Positions 51,815 through 63,407 of a stretch of DNA of 64,000 nucleotides are shown one piece after another. Each line of letters begins with the position of its first letter. Within the stretch, counting starts at the first letter, position 1. Below the pieces are notes generated by a model. It was not told where the DNA came from. It did no database searches and worked only from the letters and a program-made list of their open reading frames with translations. Location of the stretch: assembly GCF_000316685.1 (NCBI RefSeq), contig NC_019680.1, forward strand, positions 118,501-182,500, written 5' to 3'. Made by a program: the position numbers and the translations under genes. Source of the stretch: Synechococcus sp. PCC 6312 (GTDB lineage: Bacteria > Cyanobacteriota > Cyanobacteriia > Thermosynechococcales > Thermosynechococcaceae).

Positions 51815-52819
51815 CTATTTAATCTTTTTTCTTAGTTTAGGATATAGCCAGAGTTCTGTAGCCAAGCAGAATAAAATCAATATCAGAAAGTAGAATATTT
51901 TTGCAACTATAGGGTTCATATAATCTTTCAAATAAGAAGCATCTACAAACAAAGGCTGATGTGCAATATATAGAGCATATGAAACCGGAGCAATCCAGCA
52001 ACCCCAGCCTAAAATCTGGTTAAATCCAATCCATTTTAATTTCTGCCAACCAAGTGCCATAGCGATGATTACAAGAGCAGCTGTAATATGACGAAACTCT
52101 AAGAAAGGGTGAATACCAGGTGTGAATTTCCCCCCCCTGTAGGCAATGTAATGAATACAGGAAATAAATAAAATGGTAGATACTGCCATCATGGAAAAAC
52201 AAGAAACCTTGAGAGTTCTCCATTCTATTTTTTTATTTTCAATATAAATTCTAGCAATAACTACTCCTGTCCACCAGACTGGAAAGTAAAATAGTAAACG
52301 ACTAATGAAGTTTGGATAGATTAAATAAGTGATAACAGAAACAAGCCCTGTTACGCCAATAACCAATGTTTGCTTTTCTCTCTTTAACATTGTGGCGGCT
52401 GGGAAATAAAACATATAAAACCACCATTCATAGTGTAAAGACCATAATGCACTGGCAAATAAGGTTGGCACTATAACGTTAGGCTTCCCAGTCCCAAAAT
52501 CTTGCAGCATCAGCAGATTACCAGCAAGTTGTCCCCAAAACTGAATAGAAGATAATTGTGTTTTCTGAAGGAGAATTACCACTAAAAATAGACATATGAG
52601 AATTGAATAGATACGAATAAACCTTTTATTGAAATAATATATGAATCCTTTGTCAAGAGTTTTCCGTGAAGAATACTCAATTACAAAACCTGCAAGGAGG
52701 AAAAAAACAATAACAGCCTCTTGACCAAAGGATAAAATAAAATTATTAGGAAATAGATGACCTAAAACCACATATACAGCGGCACAGCCTCGAACAGCTT
52801 CTAATCGTTGGAGTTTCAT
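51815..52819 (-). CDS. Acyltransferase 3 family membrane protein
   Basis: 334 residues, about ten membrane helices. The N-terminal LEAVRGCAAVYVVLGHLFP carries the Arg and the catalytic His of the acyltransferase-3 (OafA/NodX) family; FFLLAGFVIEYSS and the WSLHYEWWFYMFY motif also fit. These enzymes O-acetylate polysaccharides. The gene is clearly more AT-rich than its neighbours and contains no copy of the heptamer, suggesting recent acquisition. It is divergent from the lipoprotein gene. Confidence 0.85.
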   Translation of the reverse strand: MKLQRLEAVRGCAAVYVVLGHLFPNNFILSFGQEAVIVFFLLAGFVIEYSSRKTLDKGFIYYFNKRFIRIYSILICLFLVVILLQKTQLSSIQFWGQLAGNLLMLQDFGTGKPNVIVPTLFASALWSLHYEWWFYMFYFPAATMLKREKQTLVIGVTGLVSVITYLIYPNFISRLLFYFPVWWTGVVIARIYIENKKIEWRTLKVSCFSMMAVSTILFISCIHYIAYRGGKFTPGIHPFLEFRHITAALVIIAMALGWQKLKWIGFNQILGWGCWIAPVSYALYIAHQPLFVDASYLKDYMNPIVAKIFYFLILILFCLATELWLYPKLRKKIK

Positions 52820-52949
52820 TAAATTAGGAACCTTAAGATTGAATACTATTAGTTATTCTATTGAGATACTGAGAAATAATGGCATAATCCTTTTCTGGGG
52901 TAGGATTAGTCGTGAGAGATTTAGTCACTACAATAAGTCATTATTTTTT

Positions 52950-53675
52950 ATGATTGGCCAGCGGCTAAAGTACGTTAACTCTGCCTCACTAGGACTGTCT
53001 CTCCTACTGGGAACTTGGCTCACGGGATGTTTTGGATTGGTTTCAGCGGATACTAAGCAACTAGCTCCCTACGCCACTAAAACTCTAGTTCCAGGCCAAG
53101 GCTTGGGTGACTTAGAGTTAGGCAAAACAACACTAGCTGGGTTTGTCAATAAAATTGGCGCAGGTCAGGTGGCACTGATTTATGGAGATGACCAAGGTAT
53201 TGAACTCAACTTTCAAGATCGCCAGGCCTCGTTTTTATTTATCGTGACTAGAGAGTGTCAAGATCAAGCTGGTGTCCTCAGAACCCACTCAGAAATTTAT
53301 CAAAACCTCAAAGCCTTTTTAGCAAAATACCCGGCCTGTGGTGAATTAAAGCTGTCTAGCCTTTCGGTTACTCAGCCGTTTTTTCGGGGGCAAACAAATC
53401 GCGGGGTCAAATTGGGTGAACCGCTAGCCACCGCCAATGCCCAAGGGACTCCCCTCGACCGCCCAGGCCAGTTTCAGTTTCTTGCCGGAGCCGATGACTC
53501 AAAAATTCTAGAGTTTAGCGGGGGCATCTATATCCACTATCCCAATCCCGGCCCAACCCCAGAGGAGATGTTTAGGGGGCAACCCTTATCCGCCCAGCGC
53601 CTAGAAGAAATTAATAAAGAGCAAGCACAAGACGCCAAAATTAGCCGGATCACCCTCTTTATCCCCGAATCTTAA
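52950..53675 (+). CDS. Probable lipoprotein of unknown function
   Basis: 241 residues from ATG 52950. A lipoprotein signal ends LLGTWLTGC (lipidated Cys27). The mature part (LVPGQGLGDLELGKTTLAGFVNKIGAG, IELNFQDRQASFLFIV, GVKLGEPLATANAQG) has two similar GxxLGxxTxxxV-like motifs and is predicted beta-rich. I do not recognise a family. The frame is open upstream to 52839, in the AT-rich region, but the signal peptide favours this start. Confidence 0.6.
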   Translation: MIGQRLKYVNSASLGLSLLLGTWLTGCFGLVSADTKQLAPYATKTLVPGQGLGDLELGKTTLAGFVNKIGAGQVALIYGDDQGIELNFQDRQASFLFIVTRECQDQAGVLRTHSEIYQNLKAFLAKYPACGELKLSSLSVTQPFFRGQTNRGVKLGEPLATANAQGTPLDRPGQFQFLAGADDSKILEFSGGIYIHYPNPGPTPEEMFRGQPLSAQRLEEINKEQAQDAKISRITLFIPES

Positions 53676-53745
53676 TAGCCCTAGCTTACTACCCATAGCA
53701 ATTTTTGCGATGATCTGCTTATTGCAATTGTCTTAATTCCAAATC

Positions 53746-54465
53746 ATGCCTGAATTTTCCCCACATCAGATTGGCATCCTCATTCAAACCCATAGTTTAG
53801 GGGTGGGGGTTGTGATCGCTTGGCTTGGTATTGTTTTACTCACAGCAGAATTGACCTATCGTTGGACAACGTGGGGAGCGGAAGTTTCTCGCAAAATTGT
53901 TCACATTGGTACGGGTAATATTATTCTCCTGGCCTGGTGGTTCCAGATTCCTGCCATTCTGGGGATTATCGCTTCTATTTTTTTTAGTGGGTTAACGTTG
54001 CTGTCCTACCGCTATCCAGTTTTACCCAGTGTTAGTGGCATCGGCCGCCAAAGTTGGGGAACATTTTTTTATGCCGTCAGTATTGGAGTCCTGCTGGTCT
54101 GGTTTTGGCCCACTGCCCCTGCTTTTCCAGTCTTGGGGATTTTGACAATGGCCTATGGAGATGGCTTGGCGGCAATTATTGGGCAGCGTTGGGGGCGGCA
54201 TCCTTATCAAATTGGCGGGATCAAAAAAAGTTGGGAAGGTTCCTTGACGATGGCTGTGGTGACAATGGTGATTGCTGGCTTAGTCTTAGGGCCACAGGGA
54301 AATTTGAGTTGGTCGGCCTTAACTGTTATGGCCCTCATCTTAGGAGTGGTGGCTACTGGCCTGGAGATATTTTCCCGTTGGGGGATTGATAATTTGACTG
54401 TTCCCTTAGGGACTGCTGGCCTGGCCTGGGGCTTGAGTCAATTACTGGTGCATCACACTTTTTAG
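53746..54465 (+). CDS. Phytol kinase / polyprenol kinase-like membrane protein (VTE5 family)
   Basis: 239 residues with about seven membrane helices. The motif EVSRKIVHIGTGNIILLAWW and the later MAYGDGLAAIIGQRWGRHPYQIGGIKKSWEGSLTM, GLEIFSRWGIDNLTVPLG are characteristic of the CTP-dependent phytol/dolichol kinase and CDP-diglyceride synthase superfamily. In cyanobacteria this type recycles phytol from chlorophyll into tocopherol and phylloquinone. It is a stand-alone gene. Confidence 0.8.
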   Translation: MPEFSPHQIGILIQTHSLGVGVVIAWLGIVLLTAELTYRWTTWGAEVSRKIVHIGTGNIILLAWWFQIPAILGIIASIFFSGLTLLSYRYPVLPSVSGIGRQSWGTFFYAVSIGVLLVWFWPTAPAFPVLGILTMAYGDGLAAIIGQRWGRHPYQIGGIKKSWEGSLTMAVVTMVIAGLVLGPQGNLSWSALTVMALILGVVATGLEIFSRWGIDNLTVPLGTAGLAWGLSQLLVHHTF

Positions 54466-54567
54466 GGCCTTCCTCATCATTCAAATTGATAAAGCGAATA
54501 AGTTAGGCTAGGAACAGTCTTAAGACCAAGGCCATCACCGTTTCTAGGGTGGGATCAAACCTCAATT

Positions 54568-57500
54568 ATGATCAATGATGCCCGTTTTTTAGTCCAGCGA
54601 TTTCTCCTCATATTTGTACCGGTGTCGGCCCTGATTGGCTTATTTCTGGGCTACATTTATACAAATCAAAAAAATAATACTCGACTAGATTACCAATTGC
54701 GGGAAGAGTCCAAAATTGAGCGGGGTATAAGTACCATTAGTAACACCTATGAACGAGTCATTTCGGATATTCGCACCCTTGGCTCTCAAAGTAGTGTTCA
54801 AACAATCTTGCAAAAGGGTCTAGCGGCCCCGGAATATTATTTAAGAGATATTAAAGACTACACCCAAAATAAGGGTCTTTATGATGCACTGCATTTTCTT
54901 AATCCTGATGGTGTAGAAGTTGTCCGCTTTGTCCTAGATTCTCAGCACCAGGCCCAACTGAGTCAACCCCAGCTCGGTAAACAACTGGCAACGTCATTAG
55001 GCATTGATTCCGCGGCCTTGAGTCAATGGCATTCCAAAGATATTCAAGCGGATCCCATGGAGTTAAAAACCGATTCGGGACGAATTCTGCAGCCTTACTA
55101 TCCACTAATTCGTTTTGTTACGCCGATCTTTTCCCAAAACCGTAAATTTCAAGGCACCCTTGTAGTTGATTACACCGCCAATGATCTGTTCAAGGACTTT
55201 GGTCAAAACTGCATTAGTCCTTTAGGCTCTTGTCAATTACTGAATGCTGAAGGGGACTGGATTCTCGGAGAACAGCCGGATGATCATTGGTCATTCATGT
55301 TTCCATCTTTAGAAAAACAATCCTTTGCCCTGCGATACCCACAAGTGTGGCAATTGCTCCAAACCCAATCATCGGGGCAGATCGAAACCGCTGATGGCCT
55401 GTTTACGTTTAAGCGAATTACCCCCCAAGGGACAAAGCAGAACAATCACGGCTACATCATTGTTTCCCGTGTTTCAGATCAGGCTTTATCGGCTTCGGTT
55501 GCTCCCTTACGGCTGCAATTCATCGGATTATTTTGCATCTTAACCTTAGCAGTGGCTGGTGTTTCCGCCAAAATTAGTTGGGAACAGTTACGCCAATATC
55601 ATCTGAATCAAACTTTAGAGGCGAGTGAACGCACATTTCGCTATCTGAGTGATATGTTGCCTGTGGGTGTGTTCCAGGCCAATGCCGAAGGGATGAGTAC
55701 CTATTCCAATCAAAAAATGCTAGAGATTTATGGCCTTTCCCAAGCAGAATTGACCCGCGGGGATTGGGTGAACTTTATCCATCCCGATGATCGCAAGGCA
55801 ATGGTGAATTCCTGGTTCGATAGTGTTAAAAAGCAAACATCATGGCAGCATCAGTTTCGCTTAGTTAGAGATGGGCAGGAGCGATGGATTGTCGGACGTG
55901 GGACACCAGTATTTGTGGATGGTCAATTAACAGGGTATATCGGTAGCTATGAAGACATGACCCAGGCCATGGAGCAGCAACAATATTTGGCCCAGGCCAA
56001 GGAAGCAGCAGAACAGGCCAGTCGGGCTAAGAGTGATTTTCTCGCCACCATGAGCCACGAAATTCGCACCCCCATGAACGCCATTATTGGCTTAACTGGC
56101 CTGTTGTTAGACATGGAATTAACCGAACAGCAACATGAGTTTTTGAATACAATCCGCGCCAGTGGCGATGCCTTACTCAGCCTAATTAACGATATTTTAG
56201 ACTTCTCCAAAATTGAGTCAGGACGACTGGAAATAGAAGCTTATCCCTTTGATCTGCGGGCCTGTGCTGAGGAAGCCTTAGATTTGCTGGCCGGGCGGGC
56301 TAATGAACAGGGCTTAGAGTTGGCTTATCACATGGAACCCAATACCCCGGTCGCGGTGACGGGCGATATGGGGCGATTACGACAAATTTTGGTCAATCTG
56401 ATTGGTAATGCTTTGAAATTTACGGCGGCAGGGGAAGTAGTGCTTTATATCCAGGCCCATCCTCTCACTCCCGTTAATCCCGATCCCACCCCAGAGGCGA
56501 CGGAAGATACTCACTACCCCATCCATCAGCCCTATGTCTTTCAATTTGCGATTCGTGACACCGGAATTGGTATTTCTCCTCAGGGCGTGACCCGTCTCTT
56601 TCAGCCTTTTAGTCAAGTGGATGCTTCAACAACGCGCTATTTTGGCGGAACTGGCCTGGGTCTAGCCATTTGTAAGCGTTTAGCAGAGGCGATGGGAGGG
56701 ACGATCTGGCTTGAAAGTTGCGATGGCAGTGGCAAGCTGGCCAAGGCTGGACAACCTCACTCAGGCTTTACTCCAAGTCCCTCCTCTCAACTCACCAACA
56801 GGGGGTCAACCTTTTATTTCACCGTCACGATGCCCGTAAATCTCCAGGCCGAGGAGCAGAAATCCGCCCACACGATTGCCTCTCTCCAAGGCCGGAAAGT
56901 CTTAATTGTGGACGATAACGCCACCAACCGCCAAATTTTAGAGTTACAAACCACATCCTGGCACATGGAACCCCAAGCCTATCCTGATGCTAAATCGGCG
57001 TTAACGGCCCTAAAGGCGGGGGCTAATTTTGATTTAGCAATTTTGGACCTACATATGCCTCACATGAATGGCCTGGAATTGGGACAAGCGATTCATGGTC
57101 TAGAGGCCCACAAACATCTCCCCTTAATCATGCTTTCATCTGTTGGACAGGGGAATGCCCTAATTGCCAGTCAACATTTTGCCGCCGCGATTGCGAAGCC
57201 GATCAAACAATCCGCCCTCTTTAATGTCCTACTGCGCATCTTGAATGAATTCCAGGCCAGCCAAACAGTCCAAAAGCCCGTGACCCTCTCCCCTGAAACT
57301 TCGATGGCTGATTTGGCCAAACATCTTCCTCCCTTGAAAATCTTACTAGCAGAAGATAATAAGGTCAATCAAATGGTTGCCTTGCGAATTCTAGAACGCT
57401 TAGGGTATCGGGCAGATGTGGTGGCCAATGGCCTGGAGGTACTCGCAGCACTCCAACGACAACCCTATGATGTGGTCTTGATGGATATGCAAATGCCAGA

Positions 57501-57732
57501 AATGGATGGAGTTACGGCCACTCAAGAAATCATCAGGGCCAGGCCCTCGCAAAATCGTCCCTTTATTATTGCCATGACGGCCAATGCCATGGAGGGGGAT
57601 CGAGATATTTGTTTAGACGCGGGGATGGATGACTATCTCAGTAAGCCCATTAAAATTCCGGAATTAGTTCGAGCCTTAGGCCAATGTCAACCCATAACAG
57701 CAACAAGAGCCGAAAAATTGGGCTATAATTAG
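54568..57732 (+). CDS. Hybrid sensor histidine kinase with two receiver domains
   Basis: 1054 residues. N-terminal helix (about 8-30), a long extracytoplasmic sensor (about 35-310) of dCACHE-like character, and a second membrane helix near 318-335. Then PAS/PAC (about 350-470), HisKA with MSHEIRTPMN (His497), HATPase with GTGLGLAICKRLAEAMGG, REC1 (VLIVDDNATN, ILDLHMPHMNG) and REC2 (ILLAEDNKVNQ, LMDMQMPEMDG, SKPI). Both receivers keep the acidic pocket and phospho-acceptor Asp; output is probably by phosphotransfer. Its final codons contain the -10 box of the tRNA-Arg gene that begins 7 nt later. Confidence 0.88.
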   Translation: MINDARFLVQRFLLIFVPVSALIGLFLGYIYTNQKNNTRLDYQLREESKIERGISTISNTYERVISDIRTLGSQSSVQTILQKGLAAPEYYLRDIKDYTQNKGLYDALHFLNPDGVEVVRFVLDSQHQAQLSQPQLGKQLATSLGIDSAALSQWHSKDIQADPMELKTDSGRILQPYYPLIRFVTPIFSQNRKFQGTLVVDYTANDLFKDFGQNCISPLGSCQLLNAEGDWILGEQPDDHWSFMFPSLEKQSFALRYPQVWQLLQTQSSGQIETADGLFTFKRITPQGTKQNNHGYIIVSRVSDQALSASVAPLRLQFIGLFCILTLAVAGVSAKISWEQLRQYHLNQTLEASERTFRYLSDMLPVGVFQANAEGMSTYSNQKMLEIYGLSQAELTRGDWVNFIHPDDRKAMVNSWFDSVKKQTSWQHQFRLVRDGQERWIVGRGTPVFVDGQLTGYIGSYEDMTQAMEQQQYLAQAKEAAEQASRAKSDFLATMSHEIRTPMNAIIGLTGLLLDMELTEQQHEFLNTIRASGDALLSLINDILDFSKIESGRLEIEAYPFDLRACAEEALDLLAGRANEQGLELAYHMEPNTPVAVTGDMGRLRQILVNLIGNALKFTAAGEVVLYIQAHPLTPVNPDPTPEATEDTHYPIHQPYVFQFAIRDTGIGISPQGVTRLFQPFSQVDASTTRYFGGTGLGLAICKRLAEAMGGTIWLESCDGSGKLAKAGQPHSGFTPSPSSQLTNRGSTFYFTVTMPVNLQAEEQKSAHTIASLQGRKVLIVDDNATNRQILELQTTSWHMEPQAYPDAKSALTALKAGANFDLAILDLHMPHMNGLELGQAIHGLEAHKHLPLIMLSSVGQGNALIASQHFAAAIAKPIKQSALFNVLLRILNEFQASQTVQKPVTLSPETSMADLAKHLPPLKILLAEDNKVNQMVALRILERLGYRADVVANGLEVLAALQRQPYDVVLMDMQMPEMDGVTATQEIIRARPSQNRPFIIAMTANAMEGDRDICLDAGMDDYLSKPIKIPELVRALGQCQPITATRAEKLGYN
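57724..57729 (+). promoter_or_regulatory. Candidate -10 box of tRNA-Arg(CCG) inside the kinase stop region
   Basis: TATAAT encodes the last Tyr-Asn codons of the hybrid kinase and ends 10 bp before the tRNA. A -35 of consensus quality is not seen 16-18 bp upstream, so the tRNA may alternatively be processed from the kinase transcript. Confidence 0.3.
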
Positions 57733-57739
57733 AGGCCGT

Positions 57740-57812
57740 GGACATGTAGCTCAGTGGATAGAGCATCAGATTCCGGTTCTGAGGGTCGGGGGTTCGAATC
57801 CCTCCATGTTCG
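57740..57812 (+). tRNA. tRNA-Arg (anticodon CCG)
   Basis: 73 nt. Acceptor arms GGACATG/CATGTTC pair (one G-T), D-arm TAGCTCAGTGGATAGAGC, anticodon stem TCAGA/TCTGA with loop TTCCGGT (CCG), T-arm GGGGGTTCGAATCCC. Discriminator G; no CCA is encoded. It reads CGG codons. It starts only 7 nt after the hybrid-kinase stop codon and converges with miaA. Confidence 0.95.
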
Positions 57813-57828
57813 TTAACTAGTAGTCTAA

Positions 57829-58746
57829 TTAGGGTAGCAGGCCCTGTCTAAACTCTTGTACCCGCTCCCAAAGCTGATCCAATAGATTTTCATCCGCGGC
57901 CTCAAACCACTCAAAGGTCATGCGGTTACGAAACCAAGTCCGTTGGCGTTTCCCAAATTGGCGGGTGTGGATTGTGGTTTCCTCAATGGCCTGGTCTAAG
58001 CCAATCTGCCCTTGGAGATAGCGACCCATTTCTTGATATCCCAGAGTTTGCAACAGCGGCAATTCCCATTCATATTGCTTGACAAGAAACTCGATTTCCC
58101 CAATCCACCCCTGAGCCAGCATTGTTTCAACTCGCTCCCGAATCTTGCTGCTGTAGCTCCCTAGGTCTTGATAATCCAATCCTAAGAATAAAATTTGATA
58201 ATTGGGGGGATGGTGATGTTGCAAACTTGAAAGCGGAACCCCTAAAACGTAATACACTTCCAACGCTCTCAAGGTGCGCACCTGATCATGGGGATGAATG
58301 CGTTGACTGGCGGTGGGGTCAATCTGTTGGAGCCACTGATAAATTTCCCTTTGCCCGAGATGACTTAGTTGTGCCCTGAGTTCAGGTTGGGGTGGCACCG
58401 GTGGAATGGTTAAACCTTGGGTGATGGCCTGGAGATATAGCCCAGTCCCGCCAACTAAAAGAACTGTTTGATGCTGGGTGTGAAAGTGTTGGATCAAGTC
58501 TTGGGCCTGGGTCTGATACTCAGCAACCGTCAGGGTTTGCGTTGGCTCACAAATATCAATCAAGTAATGGGGAACCTGGGCCTGTTGTTTTGGGGTGGGT
58601 TTAGCGGTGCCAATATCCAGGCCCCGATAGACTTGCCGAGAGTCTGCACTAAGAATGACCGTTCCCAAACCTTGTGCCAGTTTTAGGGCCATCTCTGACT
58701 TCCCGCTCGCAGTCGGCCCAGCAATGACAATTAAACCGGGTTGCAT
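57829..58746 (-). CDS. miaA: tRNA dimethylallyltransferase
   Basis: 305 residues. P-loop VIAGPTASGKSEMALKLA, ILSADSRQVYRGLDIGTAKPT, HYLIDICEPTQTLTVAEYQ, VLLVGGTGLYLQAI and the C-terminal TRQFGKRQRTWFRN are all MiaA signatures. It adds dimethylallyl to A37 of tRNAs that read UNN codons. Divergent from gyrB with about 133 bp between. Confidence 0.95.
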   Translation of the reverse strand: MQPGLIVIAGPTASGKSEMALKLAQGLGTVILSADSRQVYRGLDIGTAKPTPKQQAQVPHYLIDICEPTQTLTVAEYQTQAQDLIQHFHTQHQTVLLVGGTGLYLQAITQGLTIPPVPPQPELRAQLSHLGQREIYQWLQQIDPTASQRIHPHDQVRTLRALEVYYVLGVPLSSLQHHHPPNYQILFLGLDYQDLGSYSSKIRERVETMLAQGWIGEIEFLVKQYEWELPLLQTLGYQEMGRYLQGQIGLDQAIEETTIHTRQFGKRQRTWFRNRMTFEWFEAADENLLDQLWERVQEFRQGLLP

Positions 58747-58870
58747 CCCCCCTGTATTTTTCCCTTCTAGTGCGCCGTGAATCGCCGTTAACCCTTTTGT
58801 GCTAGAATTTTCAATGGAATCATCATTTTCTTGATTTTACCCAGTGAATTGGCCTGGAATTGACCGTTAA

Positions 58871-60802
<1,932 letters not shown>

Positions 60803-60816
60803 TTTTGGGGTTGAAG

Positions 60817-61380
60817 ATGGTACAAACTCCAGTCAAAAAACTCACCTTAGAAGATTTCTTAAAACTGCCGGAAACCAAACCTGCCAGTGAATATATTGAT
60901 GGAGAAATTATTCAAAAGCCCATGCCAAAAGGGAAACATAGTATTCTTCAAGGTGAGCTGTTAACCGCAATTAATAGTATTCTTAAGCCTCAACGGGTTG
61001 GCCTAGCTTTTCCTGAACTGCGGTGTGTATTTGGAACGAGAGCAATTGTCCCAGATATTGCGATATTTACCTGGAGCCGGATTCCTTTAGATGCAACGGG
61101 GGAAATTGCTGATATCTTTTTATCTGCACCGGATTGGGTTATTGAAATCTTATCTCCTGATCAAAGCCAAACAAAACTGATTAGTAAAATTTCCCATGCA
61201 ATTATTCATGGTACTCAAATGGCCTGGCTAATTGATCCTAGCGAAAAAAGTGTACTTGTATTTTCAACTACTTACTCTGTGCGCGCTTTTGCAGAATTCG
61301 ATAACCAGTTGCCAGTACCAGAATTTGCCCAAGACTTGCATTTAACGGTGGGTGAGTTGTTTAGCTGGTTAATTGTCTAA
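60817..61380 (+). CDS. Uma2-family (DUF820) protein downstream of gyrB
   Basis: 187 residues from ATG 60817 (a TTG at 60805 is in frame). LTLEDFLKLPETKPASEYIDGEIIQKPMPKGKHSILQGEL, AIVPDIAIFTW, APDWVIEILSPDQSQTKLISKISHAIIHGTQMAWLIDP is the Uma2 PD-(D/E)XK-fold pattern, with PD and E-I-L intact. It is more diverged from the 48-kb copies than those are from each other. With only 14 bp after gyrB it is probably co-transcribed. Function unknown. Confidence 0.82.
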   Translation: MVQTPVKKLTLEDFLKLPETKPASEYIDGEIIQKPMPKGKHSILQGELLTAINSILKPQRVGLAFPELRCVFGTRAIVPDIAIFTWSRIPLDATGEIADIFLSAPDWVIEILSPDQSQTKLISKISHAIIHGTQMAWLIDPSEKSVLVFSTTYSVRAFAEFDNQLPVPEFAQDLHLTVGELFSWLIV

Positions 61381-61411
61381 CGTCCCTCCTACATCATCCC
61401 ACTTGGCGTTT

Positions 61412-63148
61412 TTACTCAATACTGAGGCCACCCACCTTGCGCGAACGTGGCCGACCTTGGGGTAAAGCAGCTTTGACTTCTCGTGCTTCTTGATGCTGAG
61501 TTTGAAAATAGTCTTGCCATAGTTGAGGTGCATCTAAGGTTTCCCCGCCATGTTGGGTTAAGCGTGTTCTGACTCGGCACAGTAAGGGTGTATTCACACA
61601 GGCCCCGGCCACAATGACTTGACCTTTACTCAGGGCGGGTAATTCCTTGAGTAAATCCCGACCAGCCGCTTCTACCCCATATTTAAGGCTGTCTTGATCT
61701 ACGGGATTAACAATCCGCAAAATAAATTGGCTCATACATTGGGACATAACATCGGAATCCAGCTTCCCCGGCCGTTGGGTAATCAATCCCACTCCCAGGC
61801 CAAACTTGCGCCCTTCACTGAGAATAGTCCGAATCACCTGTTTACAGCGGGAAGGGTCATGGGCCGGGGCAAAGCGGTGGGCTTCTTCCAGTAAGACAAA
61901 AATTGGATAGGGTAAATAATTTTCATCCCCTGCGCCGACATTGCCTTTGTGAGTATTCATCCGGGCCTGGTTGGCTTGCCTCAGAATCGCCGCACAAATC
62001 ACCTGTTGCTCTTCCTGACTAATTTCGTTCATTTGTAAGACCGTGACTTGGCCTGGGGCAAACAAATCCTGGGGGGCCAGATGTTGAAAGGCGTGGAAGT
62101 AGGGGGATCGGGCTAACTTATCCAGTTTCCATTCCAGGGCTGGGGCCGAACTCCCTTGTTTTTCATTGCCTTCTTCATCTTGGGTGCGGTCGGCCTCATT
62201 CACGGCCTGGATTAAGTCATTAATATCCCAGCGTTTATCCTGATATTTTTTGATCACATTGGCATAGGCTTTGTTGAGAATGGCCTGTTGGCGATCGCTC
62301 ATTTGCGGTAACAGACTGAGGATGTCGTAATAGTCCAATGAGGAAACCCGAATGTTGACGTTATTGGGTGTGAGAATTTTGACCTGGGGCTGATAGCCAT
62401 CCTCACCGCGAAAGGCTGGATGTCCCCGTAACTCTTCTAGGGTGTGATATTCCCCATGGGGATCGAAAATTAAGACCGCGGCCCGATTCTTAGGGAGCAT
62501 TAATTCTTCCACTAGAACCCCGGCTGTATAGGATTTACCCGACCCTGTCCCTGCCAAAATGACCATGTGAGTACTGACCAGTTCTTTCACATCCAAAGCC
62601 ACAGGTACAGCTTCCGGCGGACGTAATAACAGCGAACCTAAATGGACTGAACCGACCGCATCGGGAGCTTTTTTATTGAGAATTTGCTTGAGGGTGGCAT
62701 CCGTGGCCTGGAAAACTTTTGTACCTGGGTCTGGGGGCCGGCGCGGGTTGGAAAAGCCTAGGCGAGAATCAAAGAAGCCAATTACTTCAACGGTAATTTC
62801 ATACAGTTCTGGGGACTCGTACTGAAACCCAATCAAAGCAGCTATAGCCCCTGGTTCTAGCTCTCCATCGGCAAACATCCGATCTGGCAGGTGATCCACT
62901 AACCTACAGGCCGAGATTTTTCCCAGAATTTCTAGCGGCGGTTCGGCTCCATTGGTTCCAGATACGTCCAGTGGGGGTGAATGATAAAAGACGAATTCTC
63001 CGATCCGCACCGGCCCAGGATTAGCTGTAATAAAGATGTACTCATTACCCGTCTCCCCAGGCCCTTTGACCCGGCCGACAATAGTTAAGGCTGGCCCAGG
63101 GGACATCAATTCAGGTGTAATAAATTCTGGTAAAGCGGGCATGATCAT
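61412..63148 (-). CDS. HerA-like P-loop ATPase (DUF87), second copy
   Basis: 578 residues. N-terminal HAS-barrel-like region (about 1-150), Walker A VILAGTGSGKSYTAGVLVEEL, followed by ILIFDPHGEYHTL, Walker B IFVLLEEAHRFAP, then RTILSEGRKFGLGVGLITQRPGKLDSDVMSQC and a C-terminal GQVIVAGACVNTPLLCRVRTR. It is a hexameric DNA-translocase type. No NurA nuclease gene is visible nearby. ATG 63148 is used; GTG 63151 or ATG 63142 are possible. A rho-independent terminator lies just upstream on the same strand. Confidence 0.85.
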   Translation of the reverse strand: MIMPALPEFITPELMSPGPALTIVGRVKGPGETGNEYIFITANPGPVRIGEFVFYHSPPLDVSGTNGAEPPLEILGKISACRLVDHLPDRMFADGELEPGAIAALIGFQYESPELYEITVEVIGFFDSRLGFSNPRRPPDPGTKVFQATDATLKQILNKKAPDAVGSVHLGSLLLRPPEAVPVALDVKELVSTHMVILAGTGSGKSYTAGVLVEELMLPKNRAAVLIFDPHGEYHTLEELRGHPAFRGEDGYQPQVKILTPNNVNIRVSSLDYYDILSLLPQMSDRQQAILNKAYANVIKKYQDKRWDINDLIQAVNEADRTQDEEGNEKQGSSAPALEWKLDKLARSPYFHAFQHLAPQDLFAPGQVTVLQMNEISQEEQQVICAAILRQANQARMNTHKGNVGAGDENYLPYPIFVLLEEAHRFAPAHDPSRCKQVIRTILSEGRKFGLGVGLITQRPGKLDSDVMSQCMSQFILRIVNPVDQDSLKYGVEAAGRDLLKELPALSKGQVIVAGACVNTPLLCRVRTRLTQHGGETLDAPQLWQDYFQTQHQEAREVKAALPQGRPRSRKVGGLSIE

Positions 63149-63155
63149 CACTAAT

Positions 63156-63187
63156 AAAAAAGACCAGCATCAAAGTAACTACTGGTC
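63156..63187 (-). terminator. Rho-independent terminator (minus strand)
   Basis: Reading the minus strand, GACCAG and CTGGTC (63182-63187 with 63162-63167) form a 6-bp stem around a 14-nt loop, followed at once by a run of six T. It would end transcripts coming from the gene at 63408 before the HerA-like gene. Confidence 0.55.
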
Positions 63188-63407
63188 ATTCAGCCCAATT
63201 GTATCTTGTCTCAATCGGAGAGTTTTATGGCTTGCCGCGACCCAGGCCGGGAATGGTGTTAACTTCGCCGCCTAAGTGCAAACCCGCTTTAACCCACCAA
63301 CAGCATCATAATGTAACAAGGTACACAAAAAATGATTCATAAAACTTTACAGTTGATTGAGTCACTAAGTATAAATACTCCTAATCAATCTGAAGTGGAA
63401 TAGGAAT

